Positions 48,190-59,567 of a stretch of DNA of 64,000 bases are shown here, in pieces; position 1 is the stretch's first letter, and the number at the start of each line of letters is the position of its first letter. The position numbers and the translations under genes are program-made. The notes beneath the pieces are model-generated. The model saw only the letters and a program-made list of their open reading frames with translations, had not been told where the DNA came from and searched no databases. The stretch is from Chlorokybus atmophyticus. Lineage: Eukaryota; Streptophyta; Chlorokybophyceae; Chlorokybales; Chlorokybaceae. The DNA lies in assembly GCA_009103225.1 (NCBI GenBank), contig RHPI01002503.1, forward strand, positions 566,624-630,623, written 5' to 3'.

Positions 48190-48377
48190 CTTCCCCGACA
48201 CCGCGGGCCCGACATCTATGAGATGGTATTCACAAGATGTCTACCCGCGCGTGCCGGAGATTCAATGGTGCGGTGAAGAGTGTCAGAGGTTAGCGGGTCA
48301 ACCAGCGCGGTTGCCTGCAGCCCGATCGCATCTCTCTTGTGTGATAAGGTGGTGGTTGATTGATTGTTGGCCTCTAT

Positions 48378-48428
48378 GTGATGCGCTGGCTGCTAAAGCT
48401 CAGAAAAGGAGCGCGGCCGGCGTGGAGA
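48378..48428 (+). promoter_or_regulatory. SECIS element (selenocysteine insertion)
   Basis: TGAT (48379-48382) opens the quartet. GCGCTGGC (48383-48390) pairs with GCCGGCGT (48416-48423), allowing G-U. TGCT (48391-48394) pairs with AGCG (48410-48413), with a 2-base bulge. The apical loop (48395-48409) begins with AAA, exactly 12 bases after the quartet. GGAG (48424-48427) supplies the 3' GA. These are the eukaryotic SECIS invariants: tandem sheared G-A pairs and AA at the 5' side of the apical loop. The element has GTGA rather than ATGA. Helix I was not resolved by eye. Confidence 0.78.
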
Positions 48429-48771
48429 AGTGTGCCCTAGTTTCGTTCGCACCGCGAGCAGGGCTTTTGGCCAGAGTCGATCAATTGAATTGTCAAATAG
48501 GAAATGTAGGACATGTTTGTCCATCTGTTGGGTGCTTTGCTGTTGGCACACGCCCTTCTTATTTGCAATAGTCATTGTTGTTGCTTTCACAGTGTGAAGT
48601 TCGCACTCAACAGCTGCACATGCGACACACACATGCACGCAAGCATGCACACCAATGCAATGCAACGTGACAGCAAAACCAGGCTGCCTTGCTACAACGC
48701 ACACAACAGTGTTCAACACATCCTCCCCAAAGCAATACTTCATGACAACCTCTCATCTCCCTCACGGCGAC

Positions 48772-51098
48772 TCCGACTCGGAGTTTCCCCCCACAATCTC
48801 CCTCAGCGCCTGCATCCTCGTGGGCGGGGACCCCAGCTCCACCGCTTCGGGCGGCGGCCTCTGTCTCGACGGCGGCCTCGGAAACCTCTGATGGACTGTC
48901 GACGATTGTTGTTGTTGTTGTTGTTGTTGGGAGAAGGGTGGTCCTCCTCCTGCTCCGACGAGTGGGGGACGGGTGATGCCGCCCTGGAGTGGGGCAGTTT
49001 CGGGGCGGGGTTGTTTGCGGGAGTGGGTGGAGGAAGAGGAGTGGGTGTGGGGTTTGGAGCCGGGAGGGAGGAAGGAGAGACCCTCTGGTGAAGGAGAGTG
49101 GTGAGTATGTGGTGTGTTGTGATGGTTTGGGTAGTGTTGGGAGGTTACCTGTGAATAAGTGCAGGGCCTCTGGTGGTGGACGCTGCCTTGACGGCGGCCT
49201 GTTGGAGCTCCCCTGTTGCACGCACGCACAAACAAACACACATCCACATGTGTACTCGCTCGCCATGCCCACTCACATCCCCACTTCACTACACCCACAA
49301 GGTCAACATCTCCACCTGCACTCATCACCTACCTCGCATTCCACCGTGTGCAGTCGTCCCGGCGCGCTCCCCCGTCTTCGCTGGGCGTAGAACGCCTTGA
49401 GCAGGCTGGTGGACTGGTCCACGCCAGCAACAGCGGCGTTGCCAACATTGCCAACATTGCCGACATCGTCGTCAACATCGTTGTCGTCGTCAACATTGGG
49501 TTTGAAGGCTGGAGAGAACAACTCCGCCGCCAATGCCGACAGGTCCGTCTCCTTCGTGGAGGCGCTCCTCGCATCAATGCACCCGTCTTGCATCTGTTGG
49601 AGGGTTGTGTGTTTGGTGATGACTTGATGATGAGGTGATGGGGTGGTGTTGTTGGGTTGTTACCCTTGCTGTGTCGACACTGCTGGTTGCTGGACGCAAG
49701 TCTGCGGTGTTGAGGGAGGCGCTGCTGTAGGCCGAAGGCACGCTGGAGAGCGTGACTGCCTTCTCGTCCTCGTCCTCCTCACTGCGCAGCAATAATACGC
49801 CTTGTATGTGTCGCTTCTGGTTAAGGTGATGCATATGTGCACGCGCAGAACACACACGTGCCTTGAGCTGATGAGGCCGTCGAGCTCGTTGCCCAGCCCG
49901 TGCGACGGCACACGCGAGTGCGGACCATGCCTGCTGCTGCGTGCAGAAGAGAGGCTTTCCGGCGCCGGCGTTGTGACCAAAGCCGCCTGGTAGCAACAGA
50001 GACAAATCAATGTGTGCATCTATGAGCCATGTCAGGCACACGTACGCGCACGCATACTTGACAGGGCAACATGTCCTCCTGTTACCATGTAGTCGCTGAG
50101 CGATATGTGATCCATGGGTATCTCCCAATTATTGACGTTGCGGTGCTCATCGTCTGCGCTGTTGTAATTGTTATGCTTGTAGCTGTTTGAGACGCCATGA
50201 TGATGCGAATGCCCCCGGATTGGATGACTGTTGACGTCACTGCTGCGCTTGTTGTGTACTTCTTGCGCACGAGCTCTGGTGTGTGCGCCACTGCTGCCGG
50301 CGTCTTCCACATCCTCTACCTCGAGCTGTAATCGTTGGGTGCTTACCTCTTGTTGTTGTACTAAGTGGAGATGCGTATGTGACAGGTAAGTATGGTGGGT
50401 ACCTGTCCTGCCCATGAAGACGATGCCGAGGGAGGGCCCCTTGCATTGTTCAGTGCGCTCGGACCCTCTGCAGACACACATGTGACGTACATATCCAAAA
50501 GTATGAACGACGTACACGCACACGCATACGCACATGCGCACGCGCTAACTACAGCAACAATGCTAAAAACAATGGCTAACTTACGCCAGCTTTTCCTGCG
50601 GGCGGCGCCTTGGAAGAGCAGCGGCGTGTCTCCCCTGCTGCTCGCTTTTGAGCCAGGGTCTTGCGCGGACCGGACTACAACAGCGTCCTGTGCACATGCA
50701 CGTTGGTGTGTGTCCGTGCGTTTACCTGCGTACAACAAGAGCAACTTGCGACATGTGTCGCTTAGGCGTACGTTCATTGACACGGTCTTCATGCGGCCTT
50801 TGTTGCGGTACGACCTGCCCGCAAGCTGCAAGACGTTCTGCCCTTCACCTGCGATCAACACACATGCAATCAAGGTAGGATACAACCACATGTCACCACG
50901 CACTCGTACACGCACCCCTCCCACACTCCCATTACTTAACAACACGCATACCTCCCGCGGTCGACAGCGCGCGTGCCCACATCACCGAGGATGATCCCGC
51001 CCCACCCTGGCCCTGACTCTGACTCTGAACCTGACTCTGACTCTGAAGCTGTTGCTGGCGGTCCCACAGCCTACTATTGTTGTTGCTGTTGCTGTTGC

Positions 51099-51129
<31 letters not shown>

Positions 51130-52112
51130 GCTGTTGTTGTTGTTGTTGTTGCTGCTGGTGTTGTTGTTGTTACTCCCACTCTCACCCCGCCACCCCGTCC
51201 TCGACCTGCTTTGCCTCCTTCCAATTGTGTCGGGCGCAGTCCCCGCCCTGGACTCCAACCCTGTGGAGTGTTTGTCACATACATAGTATCACACACATTA
51301 TCTGCCATACACAACTCTCAGCAATGCCTCAGCAATGTGTTTGCCTTGGCGTTGGGGTTTTCTGTGCGTGGGGTGTGGTGGCGGCGTGCGCGCGTTGTGG
51401 GCGGGGTGTTGAGGGGGAGGGGTGGGAGGGGGAGAGGGGGAGGGGGAGAGGGAGGAGGAGGGGGAGATGTCTCCAGGAGAGGGGGAAGCCGCACGGGTAG
51501 GCACGTATCGGCTGCTTTTGCCCTGCAACACGCACACAAGTTGGTTACATAGCTGTCCTGTACTGTCGTGGCTACACTCTCGCAGCCAAATTAAGAGCAC
51601 ATCGTCGTGCACATACAATATCAATTGGAAAATGGAGCTCACCTTTGCGCCATGCGCACGCGTGCCTCTCACCGCCAGCCCCCCGTCCACACTGCCGCTC
51701 CCCTGCCATAAACACCACGCACACATCACTCCCCCTCCTTCAAGTGCGACACTGTGTGTGTATTTGTGTGTTTGTAGCTCCCTCGTTTACCTGCCATGCG
51801 GCACGCGGGCGACGCCGATGTGCTGTCCCACCTGCCCACTGCTCTTCCTCGCCTGCTCCTGATGTGGCCCAATAGTCCGGGGCACTCGCCCGGCCCGACT
51901 GCGCGCATGCAAGAGAAAACTATGGTTGTTGTTGCGACTCTGGAGTGTAGCAAGACAGGTAACACGAGAAAGAGAGACGGCTTTGTATGTAACCGTACCT
52001 CTACGGTTGGCTTGCCGCTGCTGTTGGCACCTGCTGTTGTTGTCCTCACTCGGAAGCATGTATTCCTGCATTGCAAGACAGTTGTTGGGGCTACAGCAAC
52101 CAGACACTGCAA
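48772..52112 (-). CDS. Unrecognised multi-exon, low-complexity protein
   Basis: A chain of minus-strand segments with good splice borders. Well-supported exons: 50848-50726 (GEGQNVLQLAGRSYRNKGRM then KTVSMNVRLSDTCRK), 50674-50585, 50467-50403, 50346-50086, 49986-49858, about 49800-49674, 49593-49333, 49212-49149 and a last exon about 48885-48772 ending LREIVGGNSESESP. Less certain 5' exons: about 52070-51991, 51900-51789, 51710-51651, 51530-51310, and an Asn-rich exon about 51270-50950 encoded by the GTT/GTTGCT microsatellite. The protein would be rich in Ser, Asn, His, Pro and Asp, with a short conserved-looking block at AGRSYRNKGRMKTVSM. I recognise no family. Phases between several exons and the true start are unresolved, and more than one gene is possible. 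Confidence 0.45.
51072..51172. repeat. (GTT/GCT)n microsatellite
   Basis: About 100 bases of GTT with interspersed GCT. Read on the minus strand it gives an Asn-rich stretch in the frame that continues into ordered sequence (SSSVMWARALSTAGG). A shorter (GTT)n lies at about 48908-48930. Confidence 0.9.
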
Positions 52113-53169
52113 CGTACACCCAGTGAACCATACGATGGGAGTCTATACACTCACCCATCTTCAAGGGTGCGCTCCATCGTTCCCGCAACACACGTTGCGT
52201 CCACCAGCGGCTAAGATTGCTCACTCCCAACAATGCAGCCCATCTAACCTATACATTGGGCCCAACTTTAGATACTGATTGTTCAGCAGGTCTTGGTTCA
52301 ATCTTGTTCCAAGTCGTCTTGTGCACACCTCGCTCGGTGTCTGCAGCCGATCAAAGCCACACATGATGAATACATCCGAGGCGGTGTCTCACCCAAAGCT
52401 TAGATAAAACCAGCAAAGCACTATGCTAGTAGAGTCATCTGGACAAACGATGAGTCTGTGGGAGCTTACGTATTCATGAACATGGCAGCATACATACTGC
52501 TGAGCCTGCAGTGCGTAGCGTGGAATGCAGTCAAGCTAGGATCAGCTCAGCATCTCTCACACTTTGTATACTTGCCTGGCGGAGCCCCTAACGTCAGAAC
52601 CACTCTCAGCCAAGTTGTGTCACCATCACCATCAGGGGCATCAGCACTCGCTACGATGCAATAAACACCACCACCACCCAGCCAACAAGCCCGTCCAGAG
52701 CAGGATTTGTCCACGGGTTGGCCTCTGTCTCGCTTTTGCCGACAAATGTCGCTTCCTACCATCTGCTGTCTGGCTTCTGTCCACCGCTCAGGTTACTTGT
52801 TGTCGCTTCCGAGCATCTTGCTGTACGCCGCGGCGTAGCTGAAGCATCTGTACGTCGCGGCGCACGTGAGCGACTGGACTGGACTCCGCGCTAAAGCGTC
52901 CAGTCAACGCTTGTGAGTGCGTGGATGCCTTAGCGCAGACCCGACCAGGCCAACGCCAGCCCAGCCCAAACCAGGCCAGGCTGTAGGTCACTGTGCAACG
53001 CAGCGCTTGCTTGAATCTTTTTGAACAAGGCAAACTCTAGGGCGTTGGCCGCCGCCTCTGGTGGTGAAACGACCGTGGTGTGGTGTAGCGTTGTGTGTTA
53101 CACAACTCGTGTCGGGGCAGAGTGTCGCAGTGTGACTGCGTGAACTTGAACACACCTTGTGTAGGAATA
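52113..53169. other. Intergenic, no supported gene
   Basis: Only short ORFs on both strands. It separates the divergent unrecognised minus gene and the small plus gene and may contain both promoters. Confidence 0.4.
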
Positions 53170-54196
53170 ATGGGCGTGGAAGGGGAGGCGTCATGGACGT
53201 CCGCGTGTTCCTCCTCTGCTGGCAGAGAGGATCCCACGCCCGGGAGCTTGCTGCGGCTGATGCGGGAGGAGAGCAAGTTCAGCATGAAGCGCCAATTCCC
53301 TTCTCAGGTCAGGTCGAACGAGATTGTGCTTAGTCCATATCTATCCCAGTTTGTTGCCTTTGGCTCACTACCAGCCTTGACAGAGGAACTCGTTCCATGC
53401 GGTGCCGGCGGCATCGGAAGCAACGTCCACGGCGGGAAGGAGTGGGCGTAGGGCTGTGCGTGTGCGAAATGAGACGGACGCTTGGGATTTCCTGGTCGGG
53501 GTCGGGCCCTCCGCTCAACCCGCTGTGGTGCGTAATAATGTCAATGTGGTTCTCAATGTTGATAAATCAGCGCATGCGGGGGGGGGNNNNNNNNNNNNNN
53601 NNNNNNNNNNNNNNNNNNNNNNNNNNNNNNNNNNNNNGGGGGACAACCGGCTGACTTTCAGTTGTTTCTGTTGATACGAGTAGTTGAAGCATGAAGCAAA
53701 GGATGTGGGGCGGTTCAAGCCGGGGTGGCACACGCGGCGCGCTGGTTCGGTGATTGGGATAGAAAGGTACGTGTGTGGATGCATGCCGCACCATTGTGCT
53801 TGGCAGCGCATGAGGGCCGCAACAGACTTGCATCTCTTCTATTACAGACATGTAAGTCTTTTTCAGAACAAAAAAGCTACTGACATGACAGTTGTTGTGA
53901 GCAGGGTAAGAATGGAGCAGGAGCAAAAGGTCGCGTTAAAAGCAGAGGTGTCAATGTCGACCAGGCGGCAACGGATGAAGGCGTTGCATGATTACAACGG
54001 TTTTGATCCCATCAAGTGCACTGACTTCACCACTCCCCTACACCCGTGCGTACCTGTGCTCTGTGATGTCACGAGCTAGACATCACTTGATACGTCGTCA
54101 TGACTAAATGCACACTCATCTTTCGTGATTGTGTGCAGAAAGAAGCCACAGAGCAAAGCAATCATTCCTCAGAAGCACGAGCCATTGATTTTCTAG
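53170..54196 (+). CDS. Small unrecognised protein, interrupted by assembly gap
   Basis: Exon 1 is 53170-53307 (MGVEGEASWTSACSSS ... LLRLMREESKFSMKRQFPSQ). Exon 2 starts at 53384 (RNSFHAVPAASEA ... TDAWDFLVGVGPSAQPAVV) and runs into the gap at 53587. Then come 53684-53766 (LKHEAKDVGRFKPGWHTRR), 53905-54045 (MEQEQKVALKAEVSMSTRRQ then RMKALHDYNGFDPI) and 54139-54196 (KKPQSKAIIPQKHEPLIF, TAG). Splice phases agree where they can be checked. The protein is basic, with no membrane segment. The short motifs and the basic, Pro/Lys-rich tail are reminiscent of small conserved ciliary or cytoskeletal proteins, but I do not recognise the family. Confidence 0.6.
53587..53637. other. Assembly gap (51 N) flanked by G runs
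   Basis: The run of N is flanked by GGGGGGG on the left and GGGGG on the right. It falls in or just after exon 2 of the small plus-strand gene, so that exon's donor is missing. Confidence 0.95.
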
Positions 54197-54464
54197 AGCA
54201 GCGTTTCTACATGTCACATTGACATGCCATTTAATTGTGTAAAGCAGACTAGTTCCAATGCAACATGTCCCTGCATGTAAATCTCATACCAAAGCACAGA
54301 CTCCATGGGAGTCGCAACTTACACAACTGTAACAATGGCCAAGTGGTGCTGGTGGCAGCAACCATTGACTAACGCAGTTACACACACATTTGGTTATGTT
54401 GTGACTCAACGGCATGGTTGCGCACCAACACCAATGCAACAGCAGCACTGGCACTGGTTCCTTA

Positions 54465-56456
54465 CTAGAGTCCAAGTATGTGTTCTGTAATCTTGCCCCA
54501 CAACGACCTGTTGACTTGCGGCAAAGTGGCCCCTGTTTGTTTGCTGGCACCATCGACCAGGTACGGGCGCTGCACAGCGGCAACCGGAACAGGAGTGGAC
54601 TTCTGCGGCAATGCATGCAGTGCATCAACAGGCGCGCATCGATCCTGAAACGCCGATCTCTGCCACGGGCTCGGCACCTTGACACCCACGATCAAGGTGC
54701 TGCTCAACTGGATGCCGTTCCTGCTCAACGCCTTTCTGGCCTGGTACTTGTTCTGCACAGCAGCGGAAACAGCCATGTGATGCATCAGCAAAGAGCTTAC
54801 CTCAACATAAGTAAGCAGCCATTGGCATGACTTGCCCCATCCCTACTACAGGCTTCCTTCCAGTCGCTCATGTACAACTTTGGCCAATGTGCAGTGACTT
54901 CACAGCACACATAGCTTACCTGGTACTGTATGTGTATCCAGTTTGCCCTGCCTGGTGCAAATGTGCCATAGTTAACAATGTCTCCACACTTCTGAAACTC
55001 CCTTAACACCAAACCGGTGTCCTCTTCTGAAAACCTGCATCGCACAGAACAGCGCATTGAGCAGAGCTGCTACATCCAATATTATATGCTGTCACATACT
55101 ACAATGCAGATAATACTGACAATGGTTGCTCCTGCCTACCCGAAGACGGTGACCCAACAGTCATCGTATGCATCTGATGCATGGTAGGGTTCAACAGCAG
55201 GGGTGGACGGTGTCAGCATGCTTGAATGTCCGCGTTGTCTTGCTCCTATCACCAGTGACAAGTAGCTTTGTGATGCGGGTTGTTGTCCAGACACGCTCGG
55301 AAGGTTGGAGGTCAGCTCCGGAGTGTCAATTGCTGCCTGTTAAGGAGAGACAGGAGATAACTGTGAGTACTAGTAGTACTTAAGATACCAATGCAAGCAG
55401 AGTCTGCCTATACAAGTCTTCCAGATCGCGCGCACGAGCTTCAAATGGCAAATGATGGTCTTCAGCAGTGCTCAACATACTTTGTCGTCAAGGCTGGCCA
55501 TGGGAGGGGGCGGTGCTGGAACATCTGCGAAGCCAGCACGTCCCCAACCGCCTGAGCTTCCCAGAGGAGTACCAGCTGCTGGCTCTGTGTACAAGTAGCC
55601 CTTTGGGTTGCCGCTACCTAGAGATCGCTGCAGAGCAAATTTGTGAACCAGTATCTCCAGCAGTGACTACAACCTATTGCAACACAGGCCGGTTGATAAA
55701 CCTAACATGCTCGTTGACAATGTGCCAAATAAGAAAGGTGGCTTTGTCATAACAGCCAAGGAGTTGGTTGCCAGCGTATGTAAAACAAACAGGCACAAGA
55801 ACGGCAGCATACACATGCTACTCTGCAATGCACCAGGCACACAGCACCAACCAAGTGAGAGCCTGCATAATATGGCTAATTGACGTGTCCATGGATATAC
55901 CCAAAGCACAGTTTCTGAGTGTACACCTGCACATGTCGCTATTGCGTTCATTACTCGTGCCGATCTGCCTACCACGGCTGTTGCGCAATGAACACATATA
56001 GGCAGGAAAGGAAACACATGTGTGTGTGTGCCACTGCATGTACCGCAAACCTGTGAAGATAGGGAGCCTGCAATGAACACATATAGGCAGGAAAGGAAAC
56101 ATATGTGTGTGTGTGCCACTGCATGTACCACAAACCTGTGAAGATAGGGAGCCTGGCGTATGGTTGAGCGCGTGACCGCCCCAAGGGCTCGGCGTGACGT
56201 TCGCGGCGCTGTGGTTGGGTGTGGAGCCTCCCCACAGCACGGGTCCCGTGCTTCGGGGACTGCGGAACCCCGTCAACGGCGTCCCGCGAGGCGTGCTGCT
56301 CGCTCCCACGCCCGCGGGCTCCGCTTCGTCAGCTGGAGGGAACAGCAGCGGCTTGAATGTGCCTCCTCCGCCGCCGCCTCCTCCAGGCGTCTGCTGCCCA
56401 CCTCCTCCAGGCGTACCCACATGGCCAAAACCCCGAGCCGCAACATACGCCGACAT
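54465..56456 (-). CDS. NUP35: Nucleoporin NUP35 (MPPN family)
   Basis: Five exons: 56456-56136, 55627-55481, 55336-55140, 55034-54920 and 54752-54465 (355 residues). The N-terminal 150 or so residues are Gly/Pro/Ser/Thr-rich (GFGHVGTPGGGG, FKPLLFPPADE, RGTPLTGFRSPRSTGPVLWG). The RRM-like MPPN domain begins DDCWVTVFGFSEEDTGLVLR and continues EFQKCGDIVNYG, GRANWIHIQYQNKYQARKAL and SRNGIQLSSTLIVGVKV. The NWIHIQYQ block and ARKALS are hallmarks of NUP35/Nup53. The C-terminus, SLWGKITEHILGL, is the membrane-binding amphipathic helix of the family. It is a structural subunit of the inner ring of the nuclear pore. Intron 1 carries an 85-bp tandem duplication that includes its donor site. A TGTAA polyadenylation-like motif lies downstream (TTACA near 54377 on +). 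Confidence 0.93.
55986..56155. repeat. 85-bp tandem duplication over a NUP35 splice donor
   Basis: 55986-56070 and 56071-56155 are near-identical 85-bp units that start CAATGAACACATATAGGCAG. Each contains, on the minus strand, GGCTCCCTATCTTCACAG followed by GTTTGTGG. The end of NUP35 exon 1 and its donor are therefore present twice. The upstream copy (56136) is the first met by the transcript. Confidence 0.9.
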
Positions 56457-57260
56457 CCTGCAATATCTCGTCTCTAAATTGAATGTACACGCTACGCCTA
56501 CTCCTACTCTTCCGCCTCTGCCTCCCCTTCCTTGTTCTGCTCCTCTTGCTCCTCCTCTTCCTGCTCCTCCTCCGCCGCCGCCGCCGGCAGCCCCTGTGCA
56601 AATGCAAACCCTAGCTCATTTGAACTGCTGACAGCGGCTACTGGCGGGAAAACCGCTAACGATCGCTTGCTGTTAACGTTGTGCCATTAAGATGCTGAAT
56701 GCGTCAGCTCTGCTATTCAGTCTTAACGTTTCAGGCGGCAGCAACCGCAGTGACGGCGGCGGCGGCGGCGGCGGTGTAGGCGTCTGTGGTACGTGCTGAG
56801 AGCTTGTGTGCGGGTTTGCCATCTCGAATCAGCTTGCGGTGCTCAAGTTTTGTAATTACTGACGGCTCGCTCCGGCTTGAGTGACAACCTCTCAGCCTAA
56901 GGACTTGCGAACGGCTGCGTTGCAAGGCTTTACGCGACGCCTGACTTTCTAGGCATGACCTCAATGTTGACTGCTTGAATTTCTCAGCATGTAGGTAACA
57001 GAGATGATAGAGCATGCTTGAGCAAGCTGCTTTTCTAGTAAGTCTTGACTTCAGCAGCTGTGCATCTGCTCTTGCGCTGCTGGTCAGAAAGGAGCAGAAG
57101 TTGCTTGACGGATGCTCTTGCTGCTGCGTTTTCTCTGTTTGGGCTGTAGTGAGCTTTAACTTGCACCACTTAATCATGCTTGCACTTCCGCATTGCAGGC
57201 ATCCTTATGCCCGCAGGGCACTCAGCCGCACACGATAGTCACATGCAGCGCTGGTAGCTG
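56457..57260. other. Divergent upstream region, NUP35 / SET gene
   Basis: About 800 bp between two divergent start codons. It includes CTCCT-rich and (GGC)n stretches (about 56505-56590 and 56754-56775). A 148-codon open frame on the minus strand has no recognisable content and is probably chance. Promoters of both genes are expected here. Confidence 0.45.
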
Positions 57261-59567
57261 ATGTCTGAGGCAGAGCCAGCTAACGGCGGTACAGCTGAAG
57301 CCACTGAAAACTCTGATCAGAGCATACAGCATACAGCAGCGCTGAGCATTGAGCCTCTCACATTGGCTGAATGCGCCACCGAAATAGCGGACACAGCTTG
57401 CTTGCCAACCATACAGCATAGTGAAGAGCAGGCTAGCCGCGAGTTTATTGCTGAAGCAGCCGGCTTGTCATCGCCGTGTGACAAGCCTCTTTCTACGAGT
57501 CCTGCTGAGGGGCTCGCAGGGGAAGCATGCAAGGAGCAGGCCGTACACAAAGATTTGAGCAGACAAACCAAACAGCAGAGGAACAAAAAGCATGATGAGG
57601 GCAATAAGCCTCCGCCTTTTGTTGAGCTCAAGCGCAATGCATACGTGTCCCGCAGGTTGGTTGTGTTGCGTCAACCCGCTGATTGTTTATGATGCAAGCA
57701 CGCGCGCGCATACACACACACACACACACACACACGCTTGTGCACGTCTGTCGCTGATGCGTTGGCGTTTGCAGTCATGCTGCGCTGAAGACAGACGACA
57801 TACCCGTTTGCGAATGCAAGGGTGCCAGCGAGGACGACTGCTGCAGCGAAGATCAATGCCTCAATGCACTTGTTGCAACCGAGTGCACTCCTGGTTATTG
57901 CCCAGTCGAAGAGACCTGCCAGAATCAGAGGTTTCAGCGACGCGAGTACATAAACACACAGCTTGTAGAGACACCCGGGCGCGGTTGGGGGTTGATCGCT
58001 GAGCAAGACGTGCAGCTTGGCCAGTTCGTGATTGAGTATTGCGGGGAGGTGATTTCTGAGAAAGAGGCGCAACAGAGAAGCAAGTTGTACGAATCGCAGG
58101 TCATGCTGAAGCAACGTGCGCTGCCCAGAAAAGGTTCTGGCAGCGATGAGGCTTTGTATCCTTGTACTGATATATGAGTGGATTGTTCAGGGCATCCGCC
58201 ATCATTATTTCATGGTGTTGGGTGGCACGGATGTGATCGACGCAACGCGCAAAGGCTGTTTGGCCAGGTTCATCAATCACTCATGGTGCGTTCGTGTAAC
58301 CAGCTCTCACACAGCAGCCCAACTCAATGTTGTTGCGTACCATGTGTGATGAAGCAATGTGCTGTTGTACACAACTTTGAATCAAACTTGTTGTTCCCTT
58401 CACAGTAACCCTAACTGTGAGACACGGAAGTGGCATGTTCTCGGGGAGCTGAGGGTGGGCATCTTTGGGAAGCATTTCATACCGACCGGGACAGAGTTGA
58501 CATACAACTACAACTTTCAGTACTTTGGCGGAGCCAAGACCAAGTGCTGTTGCGGGGCAACCAACTGCGTGGGGTTCCTTGGCGCCAACTCCCGGACTTT
58601 CAAGGAGGCCTCGTACTTGTGGGACGATGAGGATGACCGCTACGGGATCAACAACAACCCGTTGTACGACTCGGGCGAAGATGACGCACCACCATTGCCA
58701 GCGGCTGTGCTCGCCGCACTGGTACCACGTGACACGCAGAGTCCTTCCGTCAAGAAGAAGCGCAGCAAGCTGCCGAAACGTGCCAAAGAAATGCTGCTCC
58801 ACAAACGCCTCAACCAAGCACCCTCCGGGCAGCTCTCCCATCAAGAAGAAGGCGGCTTTCCATCACAAGCAGACGTGCTTGACACTGTAGCTCAGCAACA
58901 AGAGGTGGGTGTCTGCTTTAGGTGTGCCGCAATTTGCTGCTGATAAGCACATTGTCTGTTAGCTTACTGTGTATCCACTTTTGAACTGCTGTCTGCACGC
59001 ATGCAGGCTGGTGCCACAAGTACGTCTGAGGAAGCAATGCGAAGGGCGATGATGCAGGCGCCTCCGCAGCGCAAAGCAGCGGTCAGGGCATTAAGCGCGG
59101 GCAAGAAGCAGCTTGAAGCGGTGAAACGCAAGCGCGTCGCTCAGGTCGTCGCCCACGAGCTGGAAGCCGCCGGGCTGCAGCCGGCCGCAGCGGAGGCAGC
59201 AAAGGCACCATCATCATGGTCCCGCAAGAAACGGAAGCGCACCAAAGCCGTCATTGCAATGGAGAAGCGCGTCGCAGCATTGTCCTCGGCAGTTGGCTTG
59301 GATAGCACCATGTCGCCAGAGAGCTGGTTGCGTCGCGAGGTTGATCGCATCAAAGGCACTGTGGACGTGTTCCTTCAGGCAGTTGGCTTTTGCACAACAG
59401 ACGGGCCAGACCTGCAGATCAGAGGAGGATCTTGCATTGTCAAATGCATACGCAATGCGTATGCACCAGCAGCTGCCGCAGTTGTGCCACTTGAGCCTGT
59501 GCAGGAGTCATTGGGGCTTGCTGAACAAAACCTGTCTTTGTGCGACGTGCAACAACTTGTATCTTAA
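57261..59567 (+). CDS. AWS-SET-postSET histone lysine methyltransferase (ASH1/SETD2-like)
   Basis: Five exons: 57261-57655, 57775-58099, 58191-58285, 58406-58904 and 59007-59567 (624 residues). Residues 1-130 are acidic and low-complexity. The AWS zinc region follows: CECKGASEDDCCSEDQCLN, then CTPGYCPVEETCQNQRFQ. The SET domain (about 195-315) has GRGWGLIAEQDVQLGQFVIE then YCGEVIS, YFMVLGGTDVIDATRKG, the catalytic RFINHSCNPNCE and GTELTYNYNF. The post-SET cysteines are CCCGATNCVGFLG. The AWS-SET-postSET order is that of the SET2/ASH1 class (plant ASHH1-4), which methylates H3K36; the exact site is inferred. The C-terminal half is Lys/Arg/Ala-rich (SRKKRKRTK) with no bromo, PHD or WW domain seen. 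A TGTAA motif lies about 135 bases past the stop. Confidence 0.93.
57715..57737. repeat. (CA)n microsatellite
   Basis: A CA dinucleotide run lies in intron 1 of the SET-domain gene. Confidence 0.9.

Noticed and set aside
48217-48262. ATGA at 48218-48221 as the SECIS quartet
   Set aside because: It has the consensus ATGA, but only about 4 base pairs (GGTA/TACC) can form. The hairpin at 48378-48428 satisfies helix length, loop position and quartet together.
55677-55778. Plus-strand exon reading DKPNMLVDNVPNKKGG
   Set aside because: It falls inside the intron 1 region of NUP35 on the other strand, and NUP35 exons 1 and 2 join in phase without it. No partner exons were found on the plus strand.
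56731-57177. 148-codon minus-strand ORF between NUP35 and the SET gene
   Set aside because: No domain. It ends in Ala repeats from a GCC run and occupies the expected promoter of two divergent genes.
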